Of a stretch of 10,305 nucleotides of DNA, positions 1-7,144 are shown one piece after another. Positions within the stretch are counted from its first letter, which is position 1. Each line of letters opens with the position of its first letter. The position numbers and the translations under genes are program-made. The stretch spans positions 1 through 10,305 of the forward strand of contig CAIYXO010000801.1 in the NCBI GenBank assembly GCA_903930165.1, given 5' to 3'. The notes beneath the pieces were generated by a model, which worked only from the letters and a program-made list of their open reading frames with translations, did not search any database and was not told where the DNA came from. The stretch is from an uncultured Verrucomicrobiota bacterium. GTDB lineage: Bacteria > Verrucomicrobiota > Verrucomicrobiia > Limisphaerales > UBA9464.

Positions 1-540
1 CTCCGCCGCCACCTGGGCCGCGGTCTTCTCGTCCTTGTCGGCGCCGTGCCAGAGAGGGCCGCGGTTGCCGCCGATGTGCCAGACGTTGAGGACCTCGCCG
101 ATGACGCCCTTGGAGACGATCTCGTACGACTTCCGATGGGAGCCGACCCACTGGAGCGGCCAGTTGATCATCAGGGTCTGGTCCCTGCCCATGGCCGCGG
201 CCATGGCGTCGGCCTCCTTGAGCGAGGCGGCATAGGGCTTCTCGACCATGATGTGCGGGCCGTAGGGGGCCACCTTCTTGACCCACTCGCCGTGCTTGGA
301 GGCCGCGGGACAGAGGATGACGACGTCGGGCTGCGTCTTCTCGAGGCACTCCCGGTAGTCGGTGAAGACCTGGTCGCGGGAGACGAGGCCCTTCTTGACC
401 GCCTCCTCCATCCGCGCGGGCTGCTCGTCGGAGATGCCGACGATCTCGGCGTTCGGGTGCTCGTGGGTGTACCGGAGCAGGTCGCCCATGTGGAAATGGT
501 CGAAGTTGATTCCGGCGATTTTCCAGGTGCGCTTTTTCAT
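1..540 (-). CDS. Gfo/Idh/MocA family oxidoreductase, N-terminal part (runs off left edge)
   Basis: The minus strand is open from an ATG at 538-540 to the window edge, giving 180 residues of an N-terminal NAD(P)-binding domain. Seen: a first beta strand and turn, KIAGINFDHFHMGDLL (residues 7-22), a second strand AEIVGISDE (31-39), PDVVILCPAASKHGEW (71-86), and the family hallmark EKP at E100-K101-P102 followed by an ADAM helix. NWPLQW (126-131) and IGEVLNVWHIGG (147-158) start the C-terminal substrate domain. Family members are mostly NAD(P)-dependent sugar or inositol dehydrogenases; the substrate cannot be told from this half. The usual GxGxxG nucleotide loop is degenerate (G10, N12, H15). 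No clear Shine-Dalgarno precedes the ATG, but the homology begins right at it, so the start is probably correct. It points the same way as the DUF3592 gene, with 179 bases between them. Confidence 0.9.
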   Translation of the reverse strand, partial: MKKRTWKIAGINFDHFHMGDLLRYTHEHPNAEIVGISDEQPARMEEAVKKGLVSRDQVFTDYRECLEKTQPDVVILCPAASKHGEWVKKVAPYGPHIMVEKPYAASLKEADAMAAAMGRDQTLMINWPLQWVGSHRKSYEIVSKGVIGEVLNVWHIGGNRGPLWHGADKDEKTAAQVAAE

Positions 541-719
541 GGAGATGTCGGCGGGAATCGTGGGGGGAAGGCCCGGATGGGCGAAGCGGAAAATGGTCCT
601 CCGGCGGGTGGGATTCCGGGATCGGGCTTCAAGCCGACGACGACGCACTTCACGTCAGCGAGTGGAACTCCCGGTCCATTCCATGGCCGTCGGCCGGATT
701 CCCGGTTCGCGTTCGGCGG

Positions 720-1388
720 CTACTTCCACTCCTCGTCCAAACGGGTCACGACCCGGGGACGCCGATCCCACCAGCACAACGCAAACAAACCGAACGAGAC
801 CGCGATGAACTTCCAGGGCATGGAACGGTCGCCGGGACGCACCGACACGGGATCCAGGACCGCATCGGACGGGTTGGCGGGGTTGTAGTGGACGGCAACC
901 GGCTTTCCCTCGGGAAATCGACGCGCCAGCGACTCTTCCTGTTCTCCCACGCGGAAATTCCCCGGGGTGACATAGCTGCCCTCGTAGCTGCGGCCTTCGA
1001 CCTCGAAGCGGTAGAGCAGGTCCAGGTACCGGTTGTTCTCGAAACGGATTCCCACACCGGAGCCGCGCCGGGTCGAATTCCAGTCGTGTCCGGAGGTTCC
1101 CACCGGCGGCGTCCGCATCACCGACCGGACCACGCGTCCGGTGACCACGGGCCATCGTGCGGTCGAGGTCGAAAGCTCCATCGCCCGATCCAGCTTCCGC
1201 GAGACGACACCGGCCACGACCAGGCAGACGAGGCCGGCCAGCGGCCACACGACGGGGGCGGCCAGCGAGGATCTTCCCTGTCGGCGTCGCCACCAGGACC
1301 AGACGAAGAGGCCGACCAGCGCGACCGTTGCGACCAGCAGTCCGGGCACGTTCCTTGTCGGGGCGTCCTGGGTGATGAGTTGGTTCAT
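720..1388 (-). CDS. DUF3592 domain-containing membrane protein
   Basis: This is a 222-residue protein read from an ATG at 1386-1388. An upstream in-frame ATG at 1533-1535 would add 49 residues without hydrophobic or family character and would cover the divergent promoter region, so I prefer the inner start. Hydrophobic segments lie at about 14-32, 44-62 and 193-208. Between the second and third is an extracytoplasmic domain with DUF3592 signatures: ARWPVVTGRVV (77-87), YLDLLYRFEVEGRSYEGS (121-138) and a PEGKPVAVHYNPANPSDAV stretch (159-177). DUF3592 proteins are widespread small membrane proteins of unknown function; the domain is a beta-rich fold between membrane helices. Nothing in the sequence gives a substrate. 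It is divergent from the haem-binding protein gene and may share a control region with it. Confidence 0.85.
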   Translation of the reverse strand: MNQLITQDAPTRNVPGLLVATVALVGLFVWSWWRRRQGRSSLAAPVVWPLAGLVCLVVAGVVSRKLDRAMELSTSTARWPVVTGRVVRSVMRTPPVGTSGHDWNSTRRGSGVGIRFENNRYLDLLYRFEVEGRSYEGSYVTPGNFRVGEQEESLARRFPEGKPVAVHYNPANPSDAVLDPVSVRPGDRSMPWKFIAVSFGLFALCWWDRRPRVVTRLDEEWK

Positions 1389-1430
1389 GGTGGACGTGAG
1401 GAGCTTTTCCGGGCCCAGGAATCCTGCCCA

Positions 1431-1463
1431 TCGGAAATCCCGGCGCCAGTTTCCGAATCCCGG
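1431..1463. repeat. Inverted plus direct repeat in the divergent intergenic region
   Basis: TCGGAAA (1431-1437) and TTTCCGA (1450-1456) form a perfect 7-base inverted repeat with a 12-base spacer. AATCCCGG occurs at 1436-1443 and again at 1456-1463, exactly 20 bases apart. The element sits between two divergent genes, where an operator would be expected, but the arms are short and the region is GC-rich, so chance is possible. The rest of the 1389-1552 gap shows no gene and no strong sigma-70 promoter. Confidence 0.3.
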
Positions 1464-1552
1464 GGAGGTCCATGACGTCTTCCTGTCCACGCCCGAAATG
1501 GCGCGAGCGGTCGCTTGCGTCGTGGGGGCCTGCAAATATCCTCCAGCACTTT

Positions 1553-4500
1553 ATGCGTTTCCCGAGCGTTCTCCATGCGCGTGCCGCCCTGTGCGCGGCC
1601 GTCTGGCTTGCCCTGTCCGGTTCCGTCTCCGCGCAGCACAAACTGGGACCCGCCCAGACCTCGTTCGAGAACCCGAAGATCGCCGCCGCCTCGGACGAGG
1701 CCCAGAAGGCGATCCGCCGCTTCACCTACCCCTCCGGATGGAAGGCCGAGCTCTGGGCCGCGGAACCCGACGTGGCCCATGGCGTGGCCCTGCACGTGGC
1801 CGACGACGGCCGCGTGTTCGTGGCCGAGAGCTTCCGCGCCTGGCGCGGCGTCCCCGACATCCGCGGCATCATGTCGTGGCTCGACGAGGACCTGGCCTGC
1901 CGCTCGGTGGACGACCGTCTCGCGATGATGCAGCGGCACCTGAAGCCGGAGGAGATGGCGGGCTACTACCGCAACACCGAGCGGGTGCGCCTCCTGCGCG
2001 ACACCAAGGGTGCCGGCAAGGCGGACGTGTCCACGGTGTTCGCCGAGAACTTCGCCACCCCGCTGGACGGCGTGGCGTCGGGCGTCTTCGCCCGGGGCAA
2101 GGACGTCTTCTTCGCCAACATCCCCAACGTCTGGAACCTGCGCGACCAGGACGGCGACGGGATCGCCGACCAGCGTCGCAGCATCAGCTACGGCCATGGC
2201 ATCCGCGTCGGCTTCCTCGGGCACGACCTGCACGGGCTCGTGTTCGGGCCGGACGGCAAGCTGTACTTCTCGATCGGCGACCGCGCCTCGATGCTGAAGA
2301 CGGAAGGCGGACACGTGGTGGGAACGCCCGATGCCGGAGCGGTCTTCCGCTGCGAACCGGACGGCACGGGCATTGAGATGGTCTACATGGGCCTTCGGAA
2401 CCCGCAGGACCTCGTGTTCGACGAGTGGGGCGACCTCTTCACCGGCGACAACAACTCCGACGGCGGCGACCAGGCGCGTTGGACCTGGCTGGTGGAAGGC
2501 GGCGACAGCGGCTGGCGCATCGGCTGGCAGTTCCTCGAGTCCGGCAACGCCCCGAATCCGCGCGGACCGTGGAACTCGGAGAAGATGTGGCATCCGCAGA
2601 ACGACGCGCAGCCCGCCTGGGTCACGCCGCCGATCAAGAACATCACCTCCGGTCCCTCCGGCGTGAGCTACTACGAGGGCACGGGTGCGGGACCCGAATG
2701 GAACGGCACGTTCACGCTGTGCGACTTCCGCGGCAGCTCGAGCGGTTCCGGCATCGTGAAGTTCCAGCTGAAGCCCAAGGGCGCCGGCTTCGAGATCGTC
2801 AACGACGAGAAGTTCATCTGGTCGGTCAACGCCACCGACGGCCACTGGGGTCCGGACGGGTCGTTCTGGCTCCTGGACTGGTTCGACGGCTGGGAGCCGG
2901 TCGGCAAGGGACGCATCTACCGCTTCAGCGACCCGAAGCACTCCGGGGCGCCGGTCGTCGCCGAGACCCGCGACATCCTGTCGAAGGGCTTCTCCGGACG
3001 GTCCGCCTCGGAGCTCTCGCGTCTGCTGGCGCATCCGAACTTCCGGGTCCGCCAGGGCGCGCAGTTCGAGCTGGCCGGACGCGGCGACGACAAGTCGCTG
3101 TTGAAGGCGGCCATTTCCGGCAAGACGACGCAGGCCCGGCTCCATGGCGTCTGGGGCGCCGGCCAGGCCGCGCGCGCCGCGCGGAACACCACCGTGCCGG
3201 GCGCGAAGGTCGACACGCTCGAACGCCTGATCCCGCTGCTTGCGGACTCCGAGCCGCGCGTCCGCGCCAACGCCGCACGCGTGCTCGGCGACGCCCGTTA
3301 TGGCCGCGCCTACGAGTCCCTGGTCCGCCTCACCACCGATTCCGATCAGCACACCCGCGCGCTCGGCACGATCGCCCTCTCCAAGCTGGGTCGCCGCGAG
3401 TCGATCCCGGCCGTCTTCGCGATGCTGGAGGCCAACGCCGACAAGGATCCCTACCTGCGCCATGCGGGTGTCGTCGCGCTCGTCGGTGCTAACGACATCG
3501 ACGCCCTGATCAACAACGCGAAGCACCCCTCGGAGTCGGTCCGCCTGGGAATCGTCCTCGCCCTGCGCAAGCTGGAGCGGAACGAGATCGCGCTGTTCCT
3601 GCACGACGCCTCCCCGAAGGTGGTCACCGAGGCCGCACGGTCGATCAACGACCAGCCGATCCCAGGCGCCATGGAGGCCCTGGCGAAGCTGATCTCCGAG
3701 CCGCTCGCCGACCATCCGCCGCTGTCGCGCCGCGTGGTCAACGCCAACTACCGGTTTGGCACGGACGGAACCGCGGTGGCGCTGGCGAAGTATGCCGCGG
3801 CGGACGGCGGCCCCGAGGCGCTGCGCGCCGAGGCCATCGACGCCCTTTCACTCTGGCCCACCAACCCGGGACGCGACCGGATCACCGGGCTCTGGCGCCC
3901 GACGGCGTTCGCGCGGGATTCCAAGACCCCGGCCGACGCCCTGCGACCCAACGCGGCCAAGCTGGTGGCGTCGGCGCCCAACAAGGTCCGCGCCGCCGCG
4001 GCCCGCGCCGCGGGAACCCTGAAGATCGCCGAGGCCGCCCCGGCCCTGGCCCAGGTGGTCCGCGGGGGTGAGGCCGACGCCGCCACCCGCTCGGAAGCGC
4101 TTCGTGCGCTGGCCGCGCTGCAGGCGCCCGAATACGCGGACGCCCTCGCCGCCGCGGCGAAGGATTCCGACGACAAGGTCCGCAGCCTGGCGACCAAACT
4201 CGCGGTGGAGCAGCCGCCCGCCGCCCGCGCCTCGGCCCAGTCGGCGGCTGGCGCCTCCGGACTCGGTTCGCTGGAGCAGGCGCTCGCCTCGGGCACGCTG
4301 ACCGAGAAGCAGGCCGCGTTCGCCACGCTGGGAACCCTTCCGGGCACCCAGGCCGACGGCGTTCTCACCCGCTGGATGGAACAGCTGCTCGCCGGCAAGG
4401 TCGCCGCGGAACTCCAGCTCGACGTGCTCGACGCCGCCGCCAAGCGCGACGCGCTGAAGCCGTTGGTCGCGAAGTTCGAGGCCTCCCTCGACGCCAAGGA

Positions 4501-4951
4501 TCCCATCGCCAAGTGGAAGGTCAGCCTCACCGGCGGCAACGTCGAGGAGGGGCGCAAGGTCTTCCACGAGCGCGCCGAGGTCAGCTGCGTCCGCTGCCAC
4601 AAGATCCAGGGCGAAGGCGGCGAAGTCGGGCCAGACCTGACCGGTCTCGCCGCACGCAACGGACGCGCCTACGTCCTCACCGCCATCGTCCATCCCAACG
4701 CGACGATCGCCCAGGGATACGAGAACGTCCTGGTCAACCTGAAGAACGGCCAGTCCTACGCCGGCGTGATCAAGTCGGAGACCGCGGAGGAGCTGCTGCT
4801 GAACTCGCCCGAGGACGGCCTGGTGAAGGTCAAGGCCGCCGACATCCAGAGCCGGGAGAAGGGCCTCTCCGGAATGCCCGAGGGCTTCGGGGACCTGCTC
4901 ACCAAGCAGGATCTCCGCAACCTGATCGAGTATCTGGCGACGCAGAAGTGA
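1553..4951 (+). CDS. PVC-type haem-binding CxxCH protein: exported beta-propeller dehydrogenase domain, HEAT repeats, C-terminal cytochrome c
   Basis: This is a 1132-residue exported protein. The ATG at 1553 is chosen over one at 1472 because it begins a clean signal peptide: positive start, hydrophobic core ALCAAVWLALSG, cleavage after SVSA at residue 27. Residues about 60-460 match the Pirellula/Verrucomicrobium membrane-bound dehydrogenase-type propeller (TIGR02604-like), with a D198-x-D200-G-D202-G-x-x-D206 calcium-type loop, a GLRNPQDLVFD...TGDNNSDGG segment near 280-305, and WGPDGSFWLLDWFDGW near 430-445. Residues about 475-900 are alpha-helical HEAT-like repeats. The C-terminal domain (about 988-1132, TIGR02603-like) has C1012-V-R-C1015-H1016 for covalent haem and M1108 in SGMPEG as likely axial ligand. 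By family analogy it oxidises a sugar or related compound in the periplasm and passes electrons to the haem; the substrate is unknown. It stands alone on the plus strand and a hairpin follows its stop. Confidence 0.93.
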   Translation: MRFPSVLHARAALCAAVWLALSGSVSAQHKLGPAQTSFENPKIAAASDEAQKAIRRFTYPSGWKAELWAAEPDVAHGVALHVADDGRVFVAESFRAWRGVPDIRGIMSWLDEDLACRSVDDRLAMMQRHLKPEEMAGYYRNTERVRLLRDTKGAGKADVSTVFAENFATPLDGVASGVFARGKDVFFANIPNVWNLRDQDGDGIADQRRSISYGHGIRVGFLGHDLHGLVFGPDGKLYFSIGDRASMLKTEGGHVVGTPDAGAVFRCEPDGTGIEMVYMGLRNPQDLVFDEWGDLFTGDNNSDGGDQARWTWLVEGGDSGWRIGWQFLESGNAPNPRGPWNSEKMWHPQNDAQPAWVTPPIKNITSGPSGVSYYEGTGAGPEWNGTFTLCDFRGSSSGSGIVKFQLKPKGAGFEIVNDEKFIWSVNATDGHWGPDGSFWLLDWFDGWEPVGKGRIYRFSDPKHSGAPVVAETRDILSKGFSGRSASELSRLLAHPNFRVRQGAQFELAGRGDDKSLLKAAISGKTTQARLHGVWGAGQAARAARNTTVPGAKVDTLERLIPLLADSEPRVRANAARVLGDARYGRAYESLVRLTTDSDQHTRALGTIALSKLGRRESIPAVFAMLEANADKDPYLRHAGVVALVGANDIDALINNAKHPSESVRLGIVLALRKLERNEIALFLHDASPKVVTEAARSINDQPIPGAMEALAKLISEPLADHPPLSRRVVNANYRFGTDGTAVALAKYAAADGGPEALRAEAIDALSLWPTNPGRDRITGLWRPTAFARDSKTPADALRPNAAKLVASAPNKVRAAAARAAGTLKIAEAAPALAQVVRGGEADAATRSEALRALAALQAPEYADALAAAAKDSDDKVRSLATKLAVEQPPAARASAQSAAGASGLGSLEQALASGTLTEKQAAFATLGTLPGTQADGVLTRWMEQLLAGKVAAELQLDVLDAAAKRDALKPLVAKFEASLDAKDPIAKWKVSLTGGNVEEGRKVFHERAEVSCVRCHKIQGEGGEVGPDLTGLAARNGRAYVLTAIVHPNATIAQGYENVLVNLKNGQSYAGVIKSETAEELLLNSPEDGLVKVKAADIQSREKGLSGMPEGFGDLLTKQDLRNLIEYLATQK

Positions 4952-4983
4952 AGCGGGATGCGTCCGCACAACTTGAAGCGCAT

Positions 4984-5010
4984 GGGGCCGGGATCCAAGG
5001 ATCCGGCCCC
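4984..5010 (+). terminator. GC-rich hairpin after the haem-binding protein gene
   Basis: The arms GGGGCCGGGATCC (4984-4996) and GGATCCGGCCCC (4999-5010) pair along nearly their full length with one bulged G, starting 32 bases after the stop codon at 4951. The centre is two GGATCC palindromes separated by AA. No T-run follows, so this is not a textbook intrinsic terminator. It may terminate weakly, protect the 3' end, or mark the boundary with the downstream operon. Confidence 0.5.
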
Positions 5011-5066
5011 GTCAGGCTCCGGAAAAACGGCATCGCAAGCCGATTTCCGAACGCTAGGTTCCCCAC

Positions 5067-5291
5067 ATGGACAACGTCATCACGATCGACCCTGAGGTCT
5101 GCAATGGAAGGCCGACGGTTCGGGGCAAACGGATCGCCGTCCAAAGCGTCTTGGAGTTCCTCGCCGCCGGCGACTCGGTGGACGACGTGCTCCAGGCTTT
5201 TCCCGTCCTGACGCGGGACGACGTCCAAGCCTGTCTGGACTTCGCTTCCCGCCTCATGGCCCGGAACTACACGGTGGTCCAGACAGCCTGA
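5067..5291 (+). CDS. DUF433 family antitoxin
   Basis: This is a 74-residue protein covering the complete DUF433 domain (PF04255 type). Seen: ITIDPEVCNGRPTVRGKRIAV (residues 5-25), matching the family pattern of D-P-x(3)-G-x-P-x-x-R-G-x-R-I; a K replaces the usual T in RGTRI. SVLEFLAAGDSVDDVLQAFP and LTRDDVQACLDFA then form the helix-turn-helix-like C-terminal half. DUF433 proteins are VapB-like antitoxins commonly encoded directly upstream of DUF5615 PIN-like toxins, which is the arrangement here: the next ATG is 5 bases after this stop. It probably neutralises that toxin and represses its own operon. No clear Shine-Dalgarno precedes the ATG. The only non-coding space for a promoter is 5011-5066, and I see no convincing -35/-10 pair in it. 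Confidence 0.88.
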   Translation: MDNVITIDPEVCNGRPTVRGKRIAVQSVLEFLAAGDSVDDVLQAFPVLTRDDVQACLDFASRLMARNYTVVQTA

Positions 5292-5296
5292 GAACC

Positions 5297-5640
5297 ATGC
5301 CGGCCCGCTTCCTGATCGACGTCACCCCCCCCGAGACATCGCGTTCTGGAACGGCCCCGAATTCGTCCACCAGTCGGACATCGACCCGGTTCGAACCGAC
5401 CGCGAGATCTGGATGGATGCCAGGGACCGGGGACTTGTGGTGGTGACCAAGGATGCCGACTTCTCCCAACGGGTGCTGGTTCAGGGGCCGCCGCCGTCCG
5501 TCATCCATGTTCGCGTCGGCAACATGCGCCTGAGGGAACTTCGAGCCTTGTTGGCGGTCTCCTGGCAAAAGGCGGTGCAGCTTTCTGAAACCCATTGCCT
5601 TGTGCAGGTATTCAAAGACCGAATCGAGGCCGTCCGCTGA
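5297..5640 (+). pseudogene. DUF5615 PIN-like toxin, frame broken at a run of eight C
   Basis: Two frames together spell one DUF5615 (Mut7-C/PIN-like) protein. From the ATG at 5297 the first frame reads MPARFLIDVTPP, then turns to nonsense and stops at 5444-5446. The second frame picks up right after the C-run (5325-5332) as RDIAFWNGPEFVHQSDI and continues through DREIW, VVVTKDADF and IHVRVGNMR to the stop at 5638-5640. One extra C would restore a 114-residue protein of normal family length with the expected acidic residues: D8 in FLID, E37 in DREIW, and D53/D55 in TKDADF. Internal ATG 5413 opens a 75-residue fragment lacking D8. These proteins are presumed RNases paired with DUF433 antitoxins. 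The break may be real inactivation, phase variation, -1 ribosomal slippage, or a homopolymer assembly error; the sequence alone cannot decide. DUF58 begins 6 bases after the stop. Confidence 0.85.
5325..5332 (+). repeat. Poly-C tract (C8) at the toxin frameshift
   Basis: Eight consecutive C, the longest homopolymer I found in the window, lie exactly where the toxin reading frame shifts. In the starting frame the codons are ACC CCC CCC GAG, a possible slippery run. A nine-C version would make the gene intact. Confidence 0.9.
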
Positions 5641-5646
5641 CACACC

Positions 5647-6552
5647 ATGCTCCCCGCCGACTACATCAAGCGCCTCCGGCAGGTGGAGGTCCGCGCCCGG
5701 CTCGTCAGCGAGCAGTTGATGGGCGGCCGGATGGCCAGCGTCTTCAAGGGTCGCGGGATGGACTTCGCCGACGTCCGGGAGTACGTGCCCGGCGACGACG
5801 TGCGCCGCATCGACTGGAACGTGACCGCCCGTCTTCGGAAGCCCTTCATCAAGCGTCATGTGGAGGAGCGGGAGTTGGTGGTGATGCTGCTGGTGGACCT
5901 CTCCGCCAGCAGCCACTTCGGCACCGCGGTTGGCGACACTGCAGCGGAGACGATGCGGGAACAGGCCGCCATCCTCGCCGGTGCGCTGGCCTTCAGCGCG
6001 GTGCGCGACGGCGACCGGGTCGGGGCCATCCTCTTCACCGACCGCGTCGAGCGCTACGTGCCGCCGCGCAAGACACGTTCCCACGTGACGCGCCTGCTCC
6101 ACGAACTGCTGTCCGTGGTCCCCACCGGCCGCGGCACCTCGCTGACCGCCGGCCTGAACTTCCTGAACAACCTCTACCGCCGGCCGACGCTGTCGTTCGT
6201 GCTCTCTGACTTCCACGATCCGGACACGGAAGCGTGGACCCGGGCGGTGAAGTCGACCAACCGCCGGCACGAGCTGATGGCGCTGCGGATGTCGGACCGG
6301 CGCGAGCTGGAACTGCCCGATGTAGGCTGGGCGCTGCTGCAGGATGCCGAGACGGGCGAGGTGATCGAGGTGGACACCTCGGATCCGGCGGTCCGCGAGG
6401 GTTGGGCCAAACAGGCGGCCGGTCGCGCCGACGAACTGGTGGCCACCTTCCGCTCCGGCCGCGTGCCGGAGCTGGTGATCCGGACCGACCAACCGTGGGC
6501 CCAGCGGCTCCAACGGTTCCTGGACGGGGCCGCAAGACGGAGGATCGCGTGA
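5647..6552 (+). CDS. DUF58 domain-containing protein (Bat operon)
   Basis: This is a 301-residue soluble protein with the DUF58 signature G-M-D-F-A-D-V-R-E-Y-x-P-G-D-D-x-R-x-I-D-W (residues 37-57) followed by an embedded von Willebrand A-like fold. A full metal-binding (MIDAS) set is visible: D84-L-S86-A-S88, T164 in GRGTSL and D188 in VLSDF. There is no signal peptide or membrane segment, so it should act in the cytoplasm. In Bat operons DUF58 proteins accompany a MoxR AAA+ ATPase and membrane-bound VWA proteins, presumably as part of a chaperone-like envelope or stress system; the biochemical role is unproven. Here no moxR is adjacent: the toxin stop is only 6 bases upstream. The start at 5647 matches the usual family N-terminus (LPADYIKRLRQ). 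Confidence 0.93.
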   Translation: MLPADYIKRLRQVEVRARLVSEQLMGGRMASVFKGRGMDFADVREYVPGDDVRRIDWNVTARLRKPFIKRHVEERELVVMLLVDLSASSHFGTAVGDTAAETMREQAAILAGALAFSAVRDGDRVGAILFTDRVERYVPPRKTRSHVTRLLHELLSVVPTGRGTSLTAGLNFLNNLYRRPTLSFVLSDFHDPDTEAWTRAVKSTNRRHELMALRMSDRRELELPDVGWALLQDAETGEVIEVDTSDPAVREGWAKQAAGRADELVATFRSGRVPELVIRTDQPWAQRLQRFLDGAARRRIA

Positions 6553-6610
6553 ACGCCGGATCCCGGGCTCCGGTCCATGCGGACGCCTTCGGCAACCCGA
6601 CGGGCAACCG

Positions 6611-7144
6611 ATGACGCCGCAGAACCTTGTCGAGGACCTCACGCTGGTACCGCTCCCCCAGTGGTGGGAGAACCCGTGGTTCCTCCTCGGCGTTCCCGCG
6701 CTGGCCGGTGTCCTCCTCTATCTCGCGACACGCTGGTGGATGTCGCGGCGCCCGCCTTCACCGGCACCGGTCGAGGTGGCGGGTCCGCCGGTTCACGACG
6801 AGTACCTCAGGCTTCTCCGGGAACTCCGCACCAGGGCGGCCTCGATGGAGGCCTACCCGCTCGCGATCGAGGTCAGCGACCTCCTCCGCGCGTACCTGGA
6901 GGCCCAGTACCGCTTCGGGATCCGGTACCAGACCACCCGCGAGTTCCTCGGCTCGGTGGCCGCCGACAGCCGGTTCAATCCGGTCCACCGCGGCACCCTG
7001 GCGGGGTTCCTCGGCCTGTGTGACGCGGTGAAGTTCGCCCGGCAGGACGTGGAGGCGGACCGGAAATCCGCCCTGGTCGAGACCGCGGAAAGGTTCGTGG
7101 CGGAATGTGCCGGCGCGCAGGCGCCGGGGAAGGCGACGGCTTGA
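6611..7144 (+). CDS. DUF4381 domain-containing membrane protein (Bat operon)
   Basis: This is a 177-residue protein. A short N-terminal segment (LVPLPQWWENP, residues 12-22) precedes one transmembrane helix at about 22-41, a basic WWMSRR stop-transfer, a proline-rich linker (48-62) and a helical cytoplasmic domain with YLRLLRELR, EVSDLLRAYLEAQYRF and TTREFL. This layout and the position between DUF58 and a VWA gene match DUF4381 proteins of Bat operons, whose function is unknown. It starts 58 bases after the DUF58 stop, the largest gap in this operon; the gap contains a weak CCGGA/TCCGG inverted repeat (6556-6573) and nothing else recognisable. Its stop TGA overlaps the TTG start of the next gene, and its last codons carry that gene's ribosome-binding site. 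Confidence 0.82.
   Translation: MTPQNLVEDLTLVPLPQWWENPWFLLGVPALAGVLLYLATRWWMSRRPPSPAPVEVAGPPVHDEYLRLLRELRTRAASMEAYPLAIEVSDLLRAYLEAQYRFGIRYQTTREFLGSVAADSRFNPVHRGTLAGFLGLCDAVKFARQDVEADRKSALVETAERFVAECAGAQAPGKATA
7126..7133 (+). promoter_or_regulatory. Ribosome-binding site for the TTG-started batA gene
   Basis: GGGGAAGG lies 7 bases before TTG 7141, inside the end of the DUF4381 gene. It supports TTG 7141 over the upstream ATG at 7105, whose extra residues (MCRRAGAGEGDG) are unlike the family's N-terminus. Confidence 0.6.

Noticed and set aside
601..710. Recurring CCGGGAT/ATCCCGG-like words in several intergenic gaps (near 611, 697, 1436, 1456, 4989 and 6558)
   Set aside because: The copies are short and imperfect, with variable spacing and orientation. 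In such GC-rich DNA they are likely coincidental; a genome-wide word count would be needed.
541..719. Possible small gene or terminator between the two minus-strand genes
   Set aside because: No convincing start, ribosome-binding site or conserved peptide is visible, and the short GGCC/GGCC self-pairing near 682-692 is too weak to call a terminator.
46..888. A 280-codon plus-strand open frame at the left end
   Set aside because: It runs opposite the Gfo/Idh/MocA gene, which has clear motifs on the minus strand, and continues through a non-coding gap into the end of the DUF3592 gene.
1515..1542. A possible promoter, TTGCGT (1515-1520) with TATCCT (1537-1542), before the haem-protein gene
   Set aside because: The match is weak and the implied transcript would start almost at the ATG; it is not better than chance in this region.
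1385..3715. A 776-codon open frame on the minus strand opposite the haem-binding protein gene
   Set aside because: It lies antisense to a gene with unmistakable domains, is low-complexity in character (rich in R, V, G, L, H) and is the usual mirror frame of GC-rich coding DNA.
5254..6642. A 462-codon minus-strand open frame opposite the toxin and DUF58 genes
   Set aside because: It spans two genes and the gap between them on the opposite strand, shows no recognisable domain, and is explained by third-position GC bias.
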